In this document: positions 15,128 to 24,172 of the stretch, one piece after another | Numbering within the stretch: the first letter of the stretch is position 1 | How the letters are laid out: the number at the start of each line of letters is the position of its first letter | NCBI GenBank assembly: GCA_023717525.1 | Contig: JAMQPK010000217.1 | Location: 1 to 49,471, forward strand | From: Vicinamibacterales bacterium | GTDB taxonomy: Bacteria; Acidobacteriota; Vicinamibacteria; Vicinamibacterales; JAMQPK01 | Reading direction: 5' to 3' | DNA length: 49,471 bases | Position numbers and translations under genes: made by a program | The notes under the pieces: model-generated | Database searches by the model: none | Told to the model about the DNA's origin: nothing | The model's input: the letters and a program-made list of their open reading frames with translations, nothing else

Positions 15128-15145
15128 TAGAATGGCGCCTCTCCC

Positions 15146-17113
15146 GTGCCCCGGCCCAATCGCACAACGAAGCGTTCGGCGCCGAGTGGTGCCCCCTCGG
15201 CAATTTGGTGGCGCATAGCGCTGATCCTTCTCGCGGGTGCCCTCGCCTACTCCAACAGCCTCTCCGGGCCGTTTGTTTTCGACGACGAGACGGCGATCGT
15301 TGGCAATCCCGCTATCCGGTCGCTCTCGACGGCGCTCGCTCCACAGATGAACTCCCCCGTCGCCGGCCGGCCAGCCGTCGCGTTGAGCTTCGCCGCAAAT
15401 TTCGCGCTCGGCGAGCTGAACGTGCGCGTCTACCACGCGACGAATATCGCGATCCATCTGGCCTGTGCGCTCCTTCTCTTTGGGATTGTCCGGCGCACAT
15501 TGATGCTGCCAAGGCTCGAGCAGCAGTTCGGGCCGGCGGCGGCGAATCTCGCGCTCGCCACGGGTCTATTGTGGGTGGTGCACCCGCTGAACACCGAGCC
15601 GGTCAGCTACCTGACCCAGCGGACCGAGTCAATGATGGCGCTGTGCTATCTAACGACCTTGTACGCGAGCCTCCGCGCCCACTTCTCGCCCCGGCCGGCG
15701 ACATGGCGAGCGCTTGCCATCCTGTCGTGCGCGGCCGGGATGGCGTGCAAAGAAACGATGGCAACCGTGCCGTTCATGGTTGTGTTGTTCGATCGGATTT
15801 TTGTTTTTGGCTCCTTCGCACAGGCGTTGAGCGCGCGCTGGCGATTCTACGGAGGGCTCGCGCTGAGCTGGATCGTGCTGCTCTACTTGATTTTGCCGGG
15901 TCCGCGCCATGGCTCTGCGGGCTTCTCAACCCCCGTCGATTCGTGGACGTATCTGTTGAATCAGGCACGGATGATCGTGCGCTATCTGCGTCTGGTGCTC
16001 TGGCCGCGCGATCTGGTGATGCACTACGGCGCGCCCTTCGCCGTCACGCTCGCCGCGGTTCTGCCTTATGCGGTTGCCGTCGCCGGACTGCTGCTCCTGA
16101 CGGTGATGTGCTTGCGATGGCAGCCTGCCGTCGGTTTCCTCGGTGTGTGGGTGTTCGTCACGCTCGCCCCGGCATCGAGCGTGATCCCGATCGCGACGGA
16201 AGTCGGCGCGGAACGCAGAATGTATCTGCCGCTGATGGGAATCCTCGCGCTCATCGTGTGCGGCCTCTACGGCATCGAATCCATCAGGCAGAGGACCTCG
16301 TCGCGTCACGCGATGCTGATCGTCGCGACTCTTACGATCGTGCTCGGAGCCGGAACCATCGCGCGCAACCAGGAATACGCGTCTGGCCTCAGCCTGGCGC
16401 AGGCGTCGCTTTCGCGATGGCCGAGCGATCTTGCGCACGGCGCCGTCGGCAGCGAACTGGCCCGCCTTCACCGCGACACGGAAGCGCTACCCGAACTGCG
16501 GATCGGTGCGCGCACCGATCCCCGGACGCGCTACAACCTCGGCATTACGTTGTTCAATCTGAAACAGCTCGACGAGTCCATTGCGGCACTGCAGGTTCTG
16601 GTGGATGAGCATCCGTCGCGAGAGGAAATTCCGTGGGCGCGCCGGACCATCGGTTACGCGCTCTCGCTGCAGGGCAGGTGGCCGCAGGCAATCAACGAGC
16701 TTCGCGTTGCCCTCTCAATGGCGCCCAACGACAGCCAGGCGAAGACATTGCTTGCAGCCGCCTACGTCAACGAGGGGCTCGCGCTCGCCGATGCTGGGCG
16801 CTTCACGGACGCGGTACAGTCGTTTCGCGAAGCTTTGAAGATCGAACCCGACAGCATCAGGCTGCGCCACAATCTGGCTGCGGCCTTGATCGACAGCGGC
16901 GATCTGGCCGGAGGTCTCGCCGAAGCACGCCAGACGGTCGCTCGCGATCCAGCCGACGCCAGCTCGTACGATCTGATCGGGCGTGCGTTGGCGATGCAGG
17001 GAAATCTCGACGAGGCGATCACGCAGTTCGAACAGGCGGCAAGACTGGCGCCGAACGACGCCGCAATCCAAGACGACCTGCAGCGCGCCCTCGCGGCTCG
17101 CGGACGCCAATAG
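15146..17113 (+). CDS. TMTC-like membrane protein with C-terminal TPR repeats
   Basis: The protein has 655 residues. The first 420 hold about 10-11 transmembrane helices, with GPFVFDDETAIVGNPAIRSL in the first periplasmic loop, carrying the DDE acidic motif of TMTC/O-mannosyltransferase-like proteins. VHPLNTEPVSYLTQRTESMM and VPFMVVLFDRIFVFG are also typical. Residues about 430-650 form five or six TPR units (for example AITQFEQAARLAPNDAAIQD). Such proteins are suspected glycosyltransferases of the envelope; activity is unproven. The start is GTG 15146. No second gene follows on this strand. Confidence 0.78.
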   Translation: MPRPNRTTKRSAPSGAPSAIWWRIALILLAGALAYSNSLSGPFVFDDETAIVGNPAIRSLSTALAPQMNSPVAGRPAVALSFAANFALGELNVRVYHATNIAIHLACALLLFGIVRRTLMLPRLEQQFGPAAANLALATGLLWVVHPLNTEPVSYLTQRTESMMALCYLTTLYASLRAHFSPRPATWRALAILSCAAGMACKETMATVPFMVVLFDRIFVFGSFAQALSARWRFYGGLALSWIVLLYLILPGPRHGSAGFSTPVDSWTYLLNQARMIVRYLRLVLWPRDLVMHYGAPFAVTLAAVLPYAVAVAGLLLLTVMCLRWQPAVGFLGVWVFVTLAPASSVIPIATEVGAERRMYLPLMGILALIVCGLYGIESIRQRTSSRHAMLIVATLTIVLGAGTIARNQEYASGLSLAQASLSRWPSDLAHGAVGSELARLHRDTEALPELRIGARTDPRTRYNLGITLFNLKQLDESIAALQVLVDEHPSREEIPWARRTIGYALSLQGRWPQAINELRVALSMAPNDSQAKTLLAAAYVNEGLALADAGRFTDAVQSFREALKIEPDSIRLRHNLAAALIDSGDLAGGLAEARQTVARDPADASSYDLIGRALAMQGNLDEAITQFEQAARLAPNDAAIQDDLQRALAARGRQ

Positions 17114-17196
17114 ACTCTGGGCTTCGGGCTCCAGGCTCCCGGCCAGCGGAAAGCCAAAACCACGAGGTTCCGTCCTTCGTGCCTTCGTGTTCCGTG
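17114..17196. repeat. Spacer repeats: CTCTGGGCTTCGGGCT and CTTCGTG families
   Basis: Degenerate GGGCTYC units lie at 17114-17142, and CCTTCGTG-CCTTCGTG-TTCCGTG lies at 17174-17196, ending at the 3' end of the convergent permease gene. The same families recur at 26809-26909, 35427-35515 and 45231-45299. Confidence 0.55.
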
Positions 17197-17197
17197 A

Positions 17198-18436
17198 TCA
17201 AAAGAACACGTAACAGATAATGGCGCCGACAACGGTCATCGACAGCCCCCACGCGAGCAGCTTGTTGAACACGCTGCGCACGTTCTCCTGAGATCCGACG
17301 GCTGCAAGGCACAGCGCGCCGGTCGTCGAAAGCGGCGAGATGTCGACCAGGTGCGCGCCGACGTTCATCGAGGTTGCGATCGCGATCGGATCGCCGCCGC
17401 CGAGTCGCTCAATCAACCCTGGAATGGTTGGAATGAACGCGGGCAAGACAACTCCTGACGTGCTGCTGTAAACCGAGATCAACCCCGTGACAAAAGCGAT
17501 GACACCGGTGATGGTCCCCGGCGTCGCCAACCGCGCGAGCAATGCCGTAAACAAGTCGAGACCGCCGGTTTTCTCAAGCAGCGCGATCAATACCGTGACG
17601 CCGCATACCATCAGGATGACCGACCAGGGCATCCGCTTCACGGCCTCCTTGTGATCCGCAGCTCCCACCACGGCCAGAATTACCGCGCCAAAAAAGGCCC
17701 CCATCCCGACATTCACCCCGAAAAACAGCACGCCTGCCACCAACGCCGTAATCACCACGATCGTGATCCAGTTCTTGAACTCGAGGCGCACTGCCTCGGG
17801 CGCCTCCTGCGTCGCATCGGTGTAGGCAAAGCGGAACAGCTTCAGCCCGCCGAATAGAAAGTACCCGGAGAAGGCCACGAACGCATGAGCGAACGCGTTG
17901 GTGCCGTAGTTGTGCCACTCGTGGCCGGAAAGCCCGATCTTCGTCATCAGCCCGTTCACGATGATGCCGGTCGGCGCGAACGGAGACAGCGAGCCGGCTT
18001 GAGCGCCATTCCCGACCATGATGATCATGAGAAACGCAGGAATACCGGCGCGCGCCGCGGTGGCCATCGCCATGGGACCCAACAGCGCGGCTGTCGAGAT
18101 ATTCCCTGGTCCTACGGAGGCCAGCGCGAGGCCAAGCACGAAAAAAATGATCGGAATCAGCCCGACGTTGCCGCGGCACAGACGCACCGCGCGGTGAGCA
18201 ATGCGGTCGAGCGTGCCGTTCAGCTGTGCCTGGGTAAACAGCAGCGTCACGCCTGAAAGCGTCAGAAACAGCGACACCGGAAATCCGGCCATCACGGCGT
18301 CGAGCCGCATGCCGCCGAAATACACGCCGATGATCCAGGCAAACGCCAACGCGAGGATGCCGACGTTCAGCTCGGTGAAGCAACTGACGAGAATCGCAAC
18401 GACGAGCCCGAGGAGCGAGATGACAGCAAGATTCAT
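17198..18436 (-). CDS. MatC-like / SLC13-type dicarboxylate permease
   Basis: The protein has 412 residues and about 11-12 transmembrane segments. The N-terminus [20 protein letters not shown], followed by NVGILALAFAWIIGVYFGG, matches the MatC N-terminal family, and GPGNISTAALLGPMAMA resembles an ion-transporter hairpin. It would import a dicarboxylate or short hydroxyacid. Its ATG overlaps the end of the FAD/Fe-S dehydrogenase by 4 bases, so the permease and enzyme are coupled, and the enzyme's substrate is the best guess for the cargo. Confidence 0.82.
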   Translation of the reverse strand: MNLAVISLLGLVVAILVSCFTELNVGILALAFAWIIGVYFGGMRLDAVMAGFPVSLFLTLSGVTLLFTQAQLNGTLDRIAHRAVRLCRGNVGLIPIIFFVLGLALASVGPGNISTAALLGPMAMATAARAGIPAFLMIIMVGNGAQAGSLSPFAPTGIIVNGLMTKIGLSGHEWHNYGTNAFAHAFVAFSGYFLFGGLKLFRFAYTDATQEAPEAVRLEFKNWITIVVITALVAGVLFFGVNVGMGAFFGAVILAVVGAADHKEAVKRMPWSVILMVCGVTVLIALLEKTGGLDLFTALLARLATPGTITGVIAFVTGLISVYSSTSGVVLPAFIPTIPGLIERLGGGDPIAIATSMNVGAHLVDISPLSTTGALCLAAVGSQENVRSVFNKLLAWGLSMTVVGAIICYVFF

Positions 18437-21348
18437 TCGGCACCATCAAGGAGCAACGATTGCAGCAGGACCGCGGGATGCAGTGCGTCTTCGCCGGTAA
18501 AATCCTTCACCTGGTGGCGGCAGGACGTGCCAGCCGCGACGACGACGGCGCCTGCCTTTCTGTTGCGCACGGCGGGAAGGAGTTTCCGCTCGCCGATCGC
18601 CCGCGACACCTCGAAGTGCTCGTGCGAGTAGCCGAACGAGCCGGCCATGCCGCAGCAGCCCGCATCGAGATCGACGACCGTCGAGCCGGGAATTTTCTCG
18701 AGTAGGGTCTTGGCCGGCCCCAGCAACCCCATCGATTTCTGGTGACAATGCCCGTGCAGGAGAATCTCGGGCGGGCCTTGCTTCAACCGCAACGGCCGCT
18801 GCAGGAGGAAATCTTCGAAAAGCACGCACGCAGCCGCCACGTCGCGAGCTTTCTTTTGAGCGTCGCCGCGCAGCAGCGAGGGGGCATCCTCGCGTACCGC
18901 CGATAGACAACTCGGTTCGCAGAACACAATCGTCCTCCCGGCGGCAGCATGCGCATGCAGCGCGTCGGCATTCTTCGCCGCCAGGGCGCGCGCATCCGCA
19001 AGCAGCCCTTTGGAGATCTGCGGGCGGCCACAACAATGGTGCTCGACAAGGCCGGGACGTGACCCCGACGCACGAAGCACGGCGAGCGCCGCCATGCCGA
19101 TCTCGGGATCGTAGTAGTTGGTGAAGGTGTCGTTGAACAGCACGACGTCGCAGTCATTCGCGGCGCGGGGTCCGGTCCGCGAGAGCGTGCGTGGCGCCAG
19201 CTTCGGGAGGGCCCGGCGGCGGTCGATGCCCAACCACTGCTCTCCCAGGCGCTTCCCCAGTGTGCTGCTCATCATCCAGTTCGAGATCGACGCGAAGCGG
19301 CTGCTCAACTCGGCGAGCGCCCGGGCGTTACCCAGCACGCGGGCATGGAGCGACACGCCATGGCGCGACCAGTAGTCGGCGAGAAACTCGCTCTTGAAAC
19401 GCGCCATGTCGACGCCCACCGGGCACTCGGCCTTGCATGCGCGGCACTCGAGGCACAAGTCGAGCACCTCGTACACGCCCTCGTCGCCAAGTCCGGCCTC
19501 GCCGATTCGACCCGCCATCGCGAGTCGAAGGACGTTTGCGCGGCCGCGCGTGGAGTCGGATTCCTCCTTCGTCGCCATGTAGGATGGGCACATCGTGCCT
19601 TCGAGCTTCTTCCGGCAGGCGCCCAGCCCGCTGCACATCTCGACAGCACCCGCCATTCCGCCGTATTCGGAATAGTCGAAGAACGTGACGGGTTTGGGCG
19701 TCTGATAGCCGGCGCCGAAGCGAAGGTTCGCGGTCAGCGGCGGCGAGTCGACGATCTTTCCCGGATTGAAGACTCCGTGCGGATCGAACGTCTGCTTCAC
19801 CGTCCGAAACGCCTGGTAGAGCACCGGGCCGAACATCTTTTCCATGAACGGGCTGCGAAGATAGCCGTCGCCGTGTTCCCCGGAGAGCGCCCCGCCGTAC
19901 TTCAGCACGAGGTCCGAGACGTCGTTCGCGATCGCCTCGAACTTCCTGACGCCCTCTTCCGTCTTCAGATTGACGACCGGCCGAACGTGCAGGCACCCGA
20001 CCGACGCGTGCGCGTAGATGCCCGCCGACGTTCCGTGCCTGTGAATGAGCTGAAGGAACTCGTCGATGTAGTCGCGCAGTTTGTCCGGCGAAACAGCCGT
20101 GTCCTCGACGAACGACAGCGACTTGGCTTCGTCTTTCATCGCCATCGACAGCCCGAGCGCTGCCTCGCGCAGGCTCCAGACTTTGGCTTGCCCCGGTAAG
20201 TCGTACGCGTGGTGATAGCGGTAGCCGAGCCCCCGCCCGCGAAGATCCTGCTCCACCGCCTGAAGCCGAGGAGGTAAATCCTCGGGGCGATCGGCGTAGA
20301 ACTCGACACACAACAACGAACCGGGATCTCCCTCGATGAAGCTGCGCCGCAACGCATCGAGCGCCGGGCTCTGCTTCGTGTAATCGAGGATGAACTTGTC
20401 CATCACCTCGATCGCCGATGGGCCATGACGAAGAATCACGGGCGTCGCCGCCAGGGACTCGAGCAACTCGGCAAACTGAATCGCCAGAACGGCCTTGGCT
20501 TTCGGCAGGGGCACGAGATTGACCTTCGCCTCGAGAACGACCCCCAGCGTGCCCTCTGATCCGACCATCAGCTTCGCGAGGTTGAACGGCCGCTCCGGGT
20601 GGGCGAACTCGTCGAGGTTGTAGCCACCGACTCGCCGGAGCACTTTCGGAAAGCGCCGATCGATTTCACCGGCATGATCTAGCGCCAGTTTTCGCACCGC
20701 GCGATAACACCTGGCCTCGAGGCTGTCTCCCGCGCACTTTGCATCGAGGTCCGACGGCGCCACCGGCCCGAAGCGCGCGACCGTGCCGTCCGACAGCACC
20801 ACTTCCTGCTCGAGCACATGATCAATGGTCTTGCCGTAGAGAACCGAGCGCGCACCGCACGAGTTGTTACCCATCATGCCGCCCACGGTGGCGCGACTGG
20901 CTGTGGAAATGTCCGGTGCAAACCGCAGGTTGTGGGACTTCAGCTGCGCGTTCAGCTCGTCGAGCACGATTCCGGGCTCGACGCGTGCCCAGCGCTCTTC
21001 GACATTCAATTCGAGGATGCGGTTCAGGTACTTCGAAGCATCGACGATGACCCCTGCGCCGATCGACTGTCCGCCCTGCGACGTGCCGCCGCCACGCATC
21101 GTGATCGGACAGCCACGCGCGGCGCAGATGCGCACGATCTCGACGAGATCCTCGCGCGTACGCGGAAGGACGACGCCCTTGGGATCGATGTGATAGACGC
21201 TGGCGTCTGTTGAATAGAGCGCCCGGGAAATCCGATCGAATCGGACTTCCCCGGCGGTTCGAGTCTCGAGCTCGCGGCGAAGGTCGTCCAGTGGGGCCTC
21301 AGCTCGTGATGGCGGCGACGACTTTCTGGAAGCCCTGGGCCTGTGCAC
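18433..21348 (-). CDS. Fused FAD-linked 2-hydroxyacid dehydrogenase / Fe-S oxidoreductase (GlcD-GlcF type)
   Basis: The protein has 971 residues in two halves. Residues about 40-560 are the PCMH FAD-binding domain ([19 protein letters not shown]) and the FAD-oxidase C-terminal domain ([19 protein letters not shown]). Residues about 580-971 hold 4Fe-4S ligands ([12 protein letters not shown] plus an earlier [13 protein letters not shown]) and two CCG-type motifs ([29 protein letters not shown]). Relatives oxidise D-lactate, glycolate or D-2-hydroxyglutarate and feed electrons to quinone. The only upstream start found, GTG 21348, overlaps the serine hydrolase gene by 50 bases. The permease follows with a 4-base overlap. 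Confidence 0.88.
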   Translation of the reverse strand: MHRPRASRKSSPPSRAEAPLDDLRRELETRTAGEVRFDRISRALYSTDASVYHIDPKGVVLPRTREDLVEIVRICAARGCPITMRGGGTSQGGQSIGAGVIVDASKYLNRILELNVEERWARVEPGIVLDELNAQLKSHNLRFAPDISTASRATVGGMMGNNSCGARSVLYGKTIDHVLEQEVVLSDGTVARFGPVAPSDLDAKCAGDSLEARCYRAVRKLALDHAGEIDRRFPKVLRRVGGYNLDEFAHPERPFNLAKLMVGSEGTLGVVLEAKVNLVPLPKAKAVLAIQFAELLESLAATPVILRHGPSAIEVMDKFILDYTKQSPALDALRRSFIEGDPGSLLCVEFYADRPEDLPPRLQAVEQDLRGRGLGYRYHHAYDLPGQAKVWSLREAALGLSMAMKDEAKSLSFVEDTAVSPDKLRDYIDEFLQLIHRHGTSAGIYAHASVGCLHVRPVVNLKTEEGVRKFEAIANDVSDLVLKYGGALSGEHGDGYLRSPFMEKMFGPVLYQAFRTVKQTFDPHGVFNPGKIVDSPPLTANLRFGAGYQTPKPVTFFDYSEYGGMAGAVEMCSGLGACRKKLEGTMCPSYMATKEESDSTRGRANVLRLAMAGRIGEAGLGDEGVYEVLDLCLECRACKAECPVGVDMARFKSEFLADYWSRHGVSLHARVLGNARALAELSSRFASISNWMMSSTLGKRLGEQWLGIDRRRALPKLAPRTLSRTGPRAANDCDVVLFNDTFTNYYDPEIGMAALAVLRASGSRPGLVEHHCCGRPQISKGLLADARALAAKNADALHAHAAAGRTIVFCEPSCLSAVREDAPSLLRGDAQKKARDVAAACVLFEDFLLQRPLRLKQGPPEILLHGHCHQKSMGLLGPAKTLLEKIPGSTVVDLDAGCCGMAGSFGYSHEHFEVSRAIGERKLLPAVRNRKAGAVVVAAGTSCRHQVKDFTGEDALHPAVLLQSLLLDGAE

Positions 21349-22438
21349 CGCTCCAGCGCCATACGACGACGAGGTCGTGGCTGGGATCGATGTAGATGAT
21401 GTTGCCGCCCTGTCCGACGGCCCGGAAGGCGTTGGTTGGCGAACCCGGCCACAAACCCTGCTTCGTATTCAGCCACCACAGGAATCCGTAGTCAGGCCCA
21501 TGCGCGCTCGGCGTCGTCGCCATCTTCACGTACGCGGGCGACACAATCTGTTTGGCGCCCCACTTGCCGTTCCGCAGCCACAGCAGCCCGAAGCGCGCCA
21601 TGTCGTAGGTGCTGATCCACATGCCGCCGCCCCAACGAGTGCCGCCACTGACCGACGCCATTCTCTTGCCGTCGATGTCGAGGTACGCGTTCGCATAGGG
21701 CACCCACTTCCACGTCGAGGATGCGCCGATCGGGTTCATGACCTCGTCGCGGAAGACGTCGGGAATCGGTTTCTTGTACATGCGCAACAGCGACAACGCG
21801 AAGCGATTGATGCGCACATCGTTGTATTCGTAATGGGAGCCTGGAGGCATGATGGCGCGCGGCTTCATCTCGGCGCGCCCGAACGCCTCGGTGCCGATGA
21901 AGTTCGCGTTCTTCCCCCACATCTCGCCTTCCCACTCGGATTCCTGCTGCAGATGGTTGCGCCACGTCACCTTGCTGTTCTGCGGAGAATCGTAGCCACC
22001 GTCCTTCACGAGCGCGCCGACGGGCTGGTCGAGATCGGGAACAAGCCCGCGATCGAACGCAATGCCCGTCACCGTCGACAGCATGCTCTTGGCCACGCTG
22101 TAGGTCGGGTCTGGACGGAGCGTATCGCCGGGCGCGCCGAACTCCGCGACGATGTAGCCGCGGCGAATCACGAGCCCGTTGCTCCCAGCACGCTCGGTCG
22201 GAATCGACGCCAGCAGCTTGCCGTTCACAACTTCCTGATCGGAAAAATCGCGGGCCGGCGAGCGCGTCTCACTCGACTTCATGAACTCGACGGCTTCGTT
22301 CAGCTTGGCGGGGTCGAACCCGAGCTCGGCGGGGGACTTGTGCGCCCATTGGCCCGCGGGTGGGTAATAGGGAACCTGCGCCGCTGGAAGTGCGGCAAAC
22401 ACGGCACATAGGGCGATACCGACAATGGCTTTATGCAT
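21299..22438 (-). CDS. Secreted serine hydrolase, beta-lactamase / class C family
   Basis: The protein has 379 residues with a signal peptide (cleavage near AALPAAQ). Nucleophile and base are in S114-V-A-K117 (TYSVAKSML), the Tyr motif is YEYND, and the third block is likely [11 protein letters not shown]. This family covers esterases, D-aminopeptidases and beta-lactamases; the substrate is unknown. A strong ribosome site, AAGGAGG, lies 7 bases before ATG 22438. Its 3' end overlaps the FAD/Fe-S gene, so one transcript probably carries all three genes, though the shared role is unclear. Confidence 0.85.
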   Translation of the reverse strand: MHKAIVGIALCAVFAALPAAQVPYYPPAGQWAHKSPAELGFDPAKLNEAVEFMKSSETRSPARDFSDQEVVNGKLLASIPTERAGSNGLVIRRGYIVAEFGAPGDTLRPDPTYSVAKSMLSTVTGIAFDRGLVPDLDQPVGALVKDGGYDSPQNSKVTWRNHLQQESEWEGEMWGKNANFIGTEAFGRAEMKPRAIMPPGSHYEYNDVRINRFALSLLRMYKKPIPDVFRDEVMNPIGASSTWKWVPYANAYLDIDGKRMASVSGGTRWGGGMWISTYDMARFGLLWLRNGKWGAKQIVSPAYVKMATTPSAHGPDYGFLWWLNTKQGLWPGSPTNAFRAVGQGGNIIYIDPSHDLVVVWRWSGAQAQGFQKVVAAITS

Positions 22439-22541
22439 CCCCCAACCTCCTTACAGGACGTCCTTTACGAGGTTTCTGTGGGGCCGAGTCTACCGCATTG
22501 CGGGACTGCAAACACGACCTGTTTCGACCGATAAGTAGGGT

Positions 22542-23108
22542 ATGCAACAGATCGGCCTCGTGCTGACGCTTCTTGCCCTGGTCGCGACCCCGGTTTCCGG
22601 CGCAGACCTGAGCGGAAGCGCGCAGGCCTCCGGAAAACCCGTGCAATACGCCGTGGTGTGGCTCGACGCGCCGCAGGCTCCGCCGCTGGTGAAGGAAGCC
22701 CCCGTGACCATCGACCAGCGCAACCTGGCATTTTCGCCTCACGTGCTCGTCATCAGGGTCGGCACGATGGTCGCCTTCCCAAACAGCGACCACGTGTTCC
22801 ACAACGTCTTCTCGTTCAAGGACGGCAAGAAATTCGACCTGGGGATGTACCCCACTGGAACGGCGAAGCCGGTCGTCTTCGACAAGCCGGGACTCAGCCG
22901 CATCTTCTGCAACATTCATCCGAACATGGCGGCCTACGTGATGGCGGTCGACACGCCGTACTACGCGATGTCGAACGAGCAAGGCGGGTTCACGTTGCCC
23001 AACGTGCCTCCCGGCACTTACACGTATCACGCGTGGCGACCTGGTGGTGAGACGCTAACCGGCTCGATCACGATTGGATCAACCAAAACCCTGGACGTGA
23101 AGTGGTGA
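22542..23108 (+). CDS. Periplasmic cupredoxin, amicyanin-like copper site
   Basis: The protein has 188 residues with a signal peptide (about 1-20). A type 1 copper site is readable: H87 (SDHVFHNVF), then C123-N-I-H126-P-N-M129. The short C-x2-H-x2-M loop is the amicyanin arrangement. After it, FTLPNVPPGTYTYHAW is a carboxypeptidase-regulatory or prealbumin-like tail of about 50 residues. It should carry single electrons in the periplasm. The next gene starts inside its last codons (7-base overlap), tying it to an outer-membrane protein and a hybrid kinase. Confidence 0.85.
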   Translation: MQQIGLVLTLLALVATPVSGADLSGSAQASGKPVQYAVVWLDAPQAPPLVKEAPVTIDQRNLAFSPHVLVIRVGTMVAFPNSDHVFHNVFSFKDGKKFDLGMYPTGTAKPVVFDKPGLSRIFCNIHPNMAAYVMAVDTPYYAMSNEQGGFTLPNVPPGTYTYHAWRPGGETLTGSITIGSTKTLDVKW

Positions 23109-24163
23109 CAGGCGCGCGGACTATTCGCTGCGCCCTGCTGCTCGCGGGATCGCTCGCCGGGTCATGGGTGTGTGCCTACGGCCAGACGCTGACAGCCGAA
23201 GTGGACGTCACTGGTGGATATTCAAGCGAAGAAGTCCGCGCGGCGGCGACGCAGTTCCGCGTGTTCGGCGACGCCCCGGCCAAGATCCGCTACTTCGCCG
23301 AGGCTTCGTGGGGCGGACGCTGGGCGGGTGACGTTCCGGTCACCGGGGGCACGCTGACCGGTGCCGACCCCATGGGCACCGACGTCTTCGGCGCGGCCTA
23401 CCCGTACCGCCGGCGATGGCAAGTGATGGAAGCGTACGCCGAGCGTTATTTCACGCCTCACGGCTTGCTGCTCGGCGCGCGCGGTGGACAGTTTCGTACG
23501 CCCTTTGGAATCCACACGAGAGGCGACTACGGCTACAACGGCTTCGTACGACCGCCGTTGATTCGCTACGACGGCTACTACGGCGTCTCGAACAACTGGC
23601 TCGAGCAGGGCGCGATGGTCACGGCAGGCGTTCCCCAGCTTTTTGTTGAAGCAAGCGTCGGCCAGCCGCACGACGTGGGCACAGCTTACCGGCGGGACGG
23701 CCTCGACGAGTCCGTCCGCGTGCAGGGATACGGCGGCCCGCTCATCGTCGGCGTGAGCTATATGCGCAGCAATCCCTACATGCCGTTGCGCTTTGCCCCT
23801 GGCCGCCAGGTCTTTACGGGCGTCGACGTCCGATACGCCTCGAGCCGCGGTGTACAGGTGCGCGGCGAGCTGCTGAAGGGGCACTCGTTCGAAGGAGTCT
23901 CGACGACCGGTTGGTACCTCGACGGCATGCTGCATCGGCCGGTCATGGGTCCGTTTACCGCCGTCGTGCGCGGCGAGTCGCTCGACTACACGGCGGCGCC
24001 ACCGCGCGCGCGCGCAGCCAGCCGGTTCACGATTGGCACGAAGGTGCGACTGCCCTGGCGTCTGACGGCACAGATAAATTACATGCACCAGGACGGCGAC
24101 CTGCCGAGGATTTACGACTCGTCGCTCGACTTCAGCGTCACGTACTCGGTCCGGTACCGGTAG
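23102..24163 (+). CDS. Probable outer-membrane beta-barrel protein
   Basis: The protein has 353 residues. It has a signal peptide (ALLLAGSLAGSWVCAYGQT) and then alternating hydrophobic/polar strands rich in Tyr, Gly and Arg throughout, for example LLLGARGGQFRTPFGIHTRG, a pattern seen in porin-like proteins with an [RK]TPFG loop. The start is GTG 23102. The final residues TYSVRYR lack a strict C-terminal aromatic but keep the alternating pattern. It is coupled to the cupredoxin upstream, and the kinase begins 9 bases downstream. No family name is firm. Confidence 0.65.
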   Translation: MVTGARTIRCALLLAGSLAGSWVCAYGQTLTAEVDVTGGYSSEEVRAAATQFRVFGDAPAKIRYFAEASWGGRWAGDVPVTGGTLTGADPMGTDVFGAAYPYRRRWQVMEAYAERYFTPHGLLLGARGGQFRTPFGIHTRGDYGYNGFVRPPLIRYDGYYGVSNNWLEQGAMVTAGVPQLFVEASVGQPHDVGTAYRRDGLDESVRVQGYGGPLIVGVSYMRSNPYMPLRFAPGRQVFTGVDVRYASSRGVQVRGELLKGHSFEGVSTTGWYLDGMLHRPVMGPFTAVVRGESLDYTAAPPRARAASRFTIGTKVRLPWRLTAQINYMHQDGDLPRIYDSSLDFSVTYSVRYR

Positions 24164-24172
24164 ATCTCCGCG

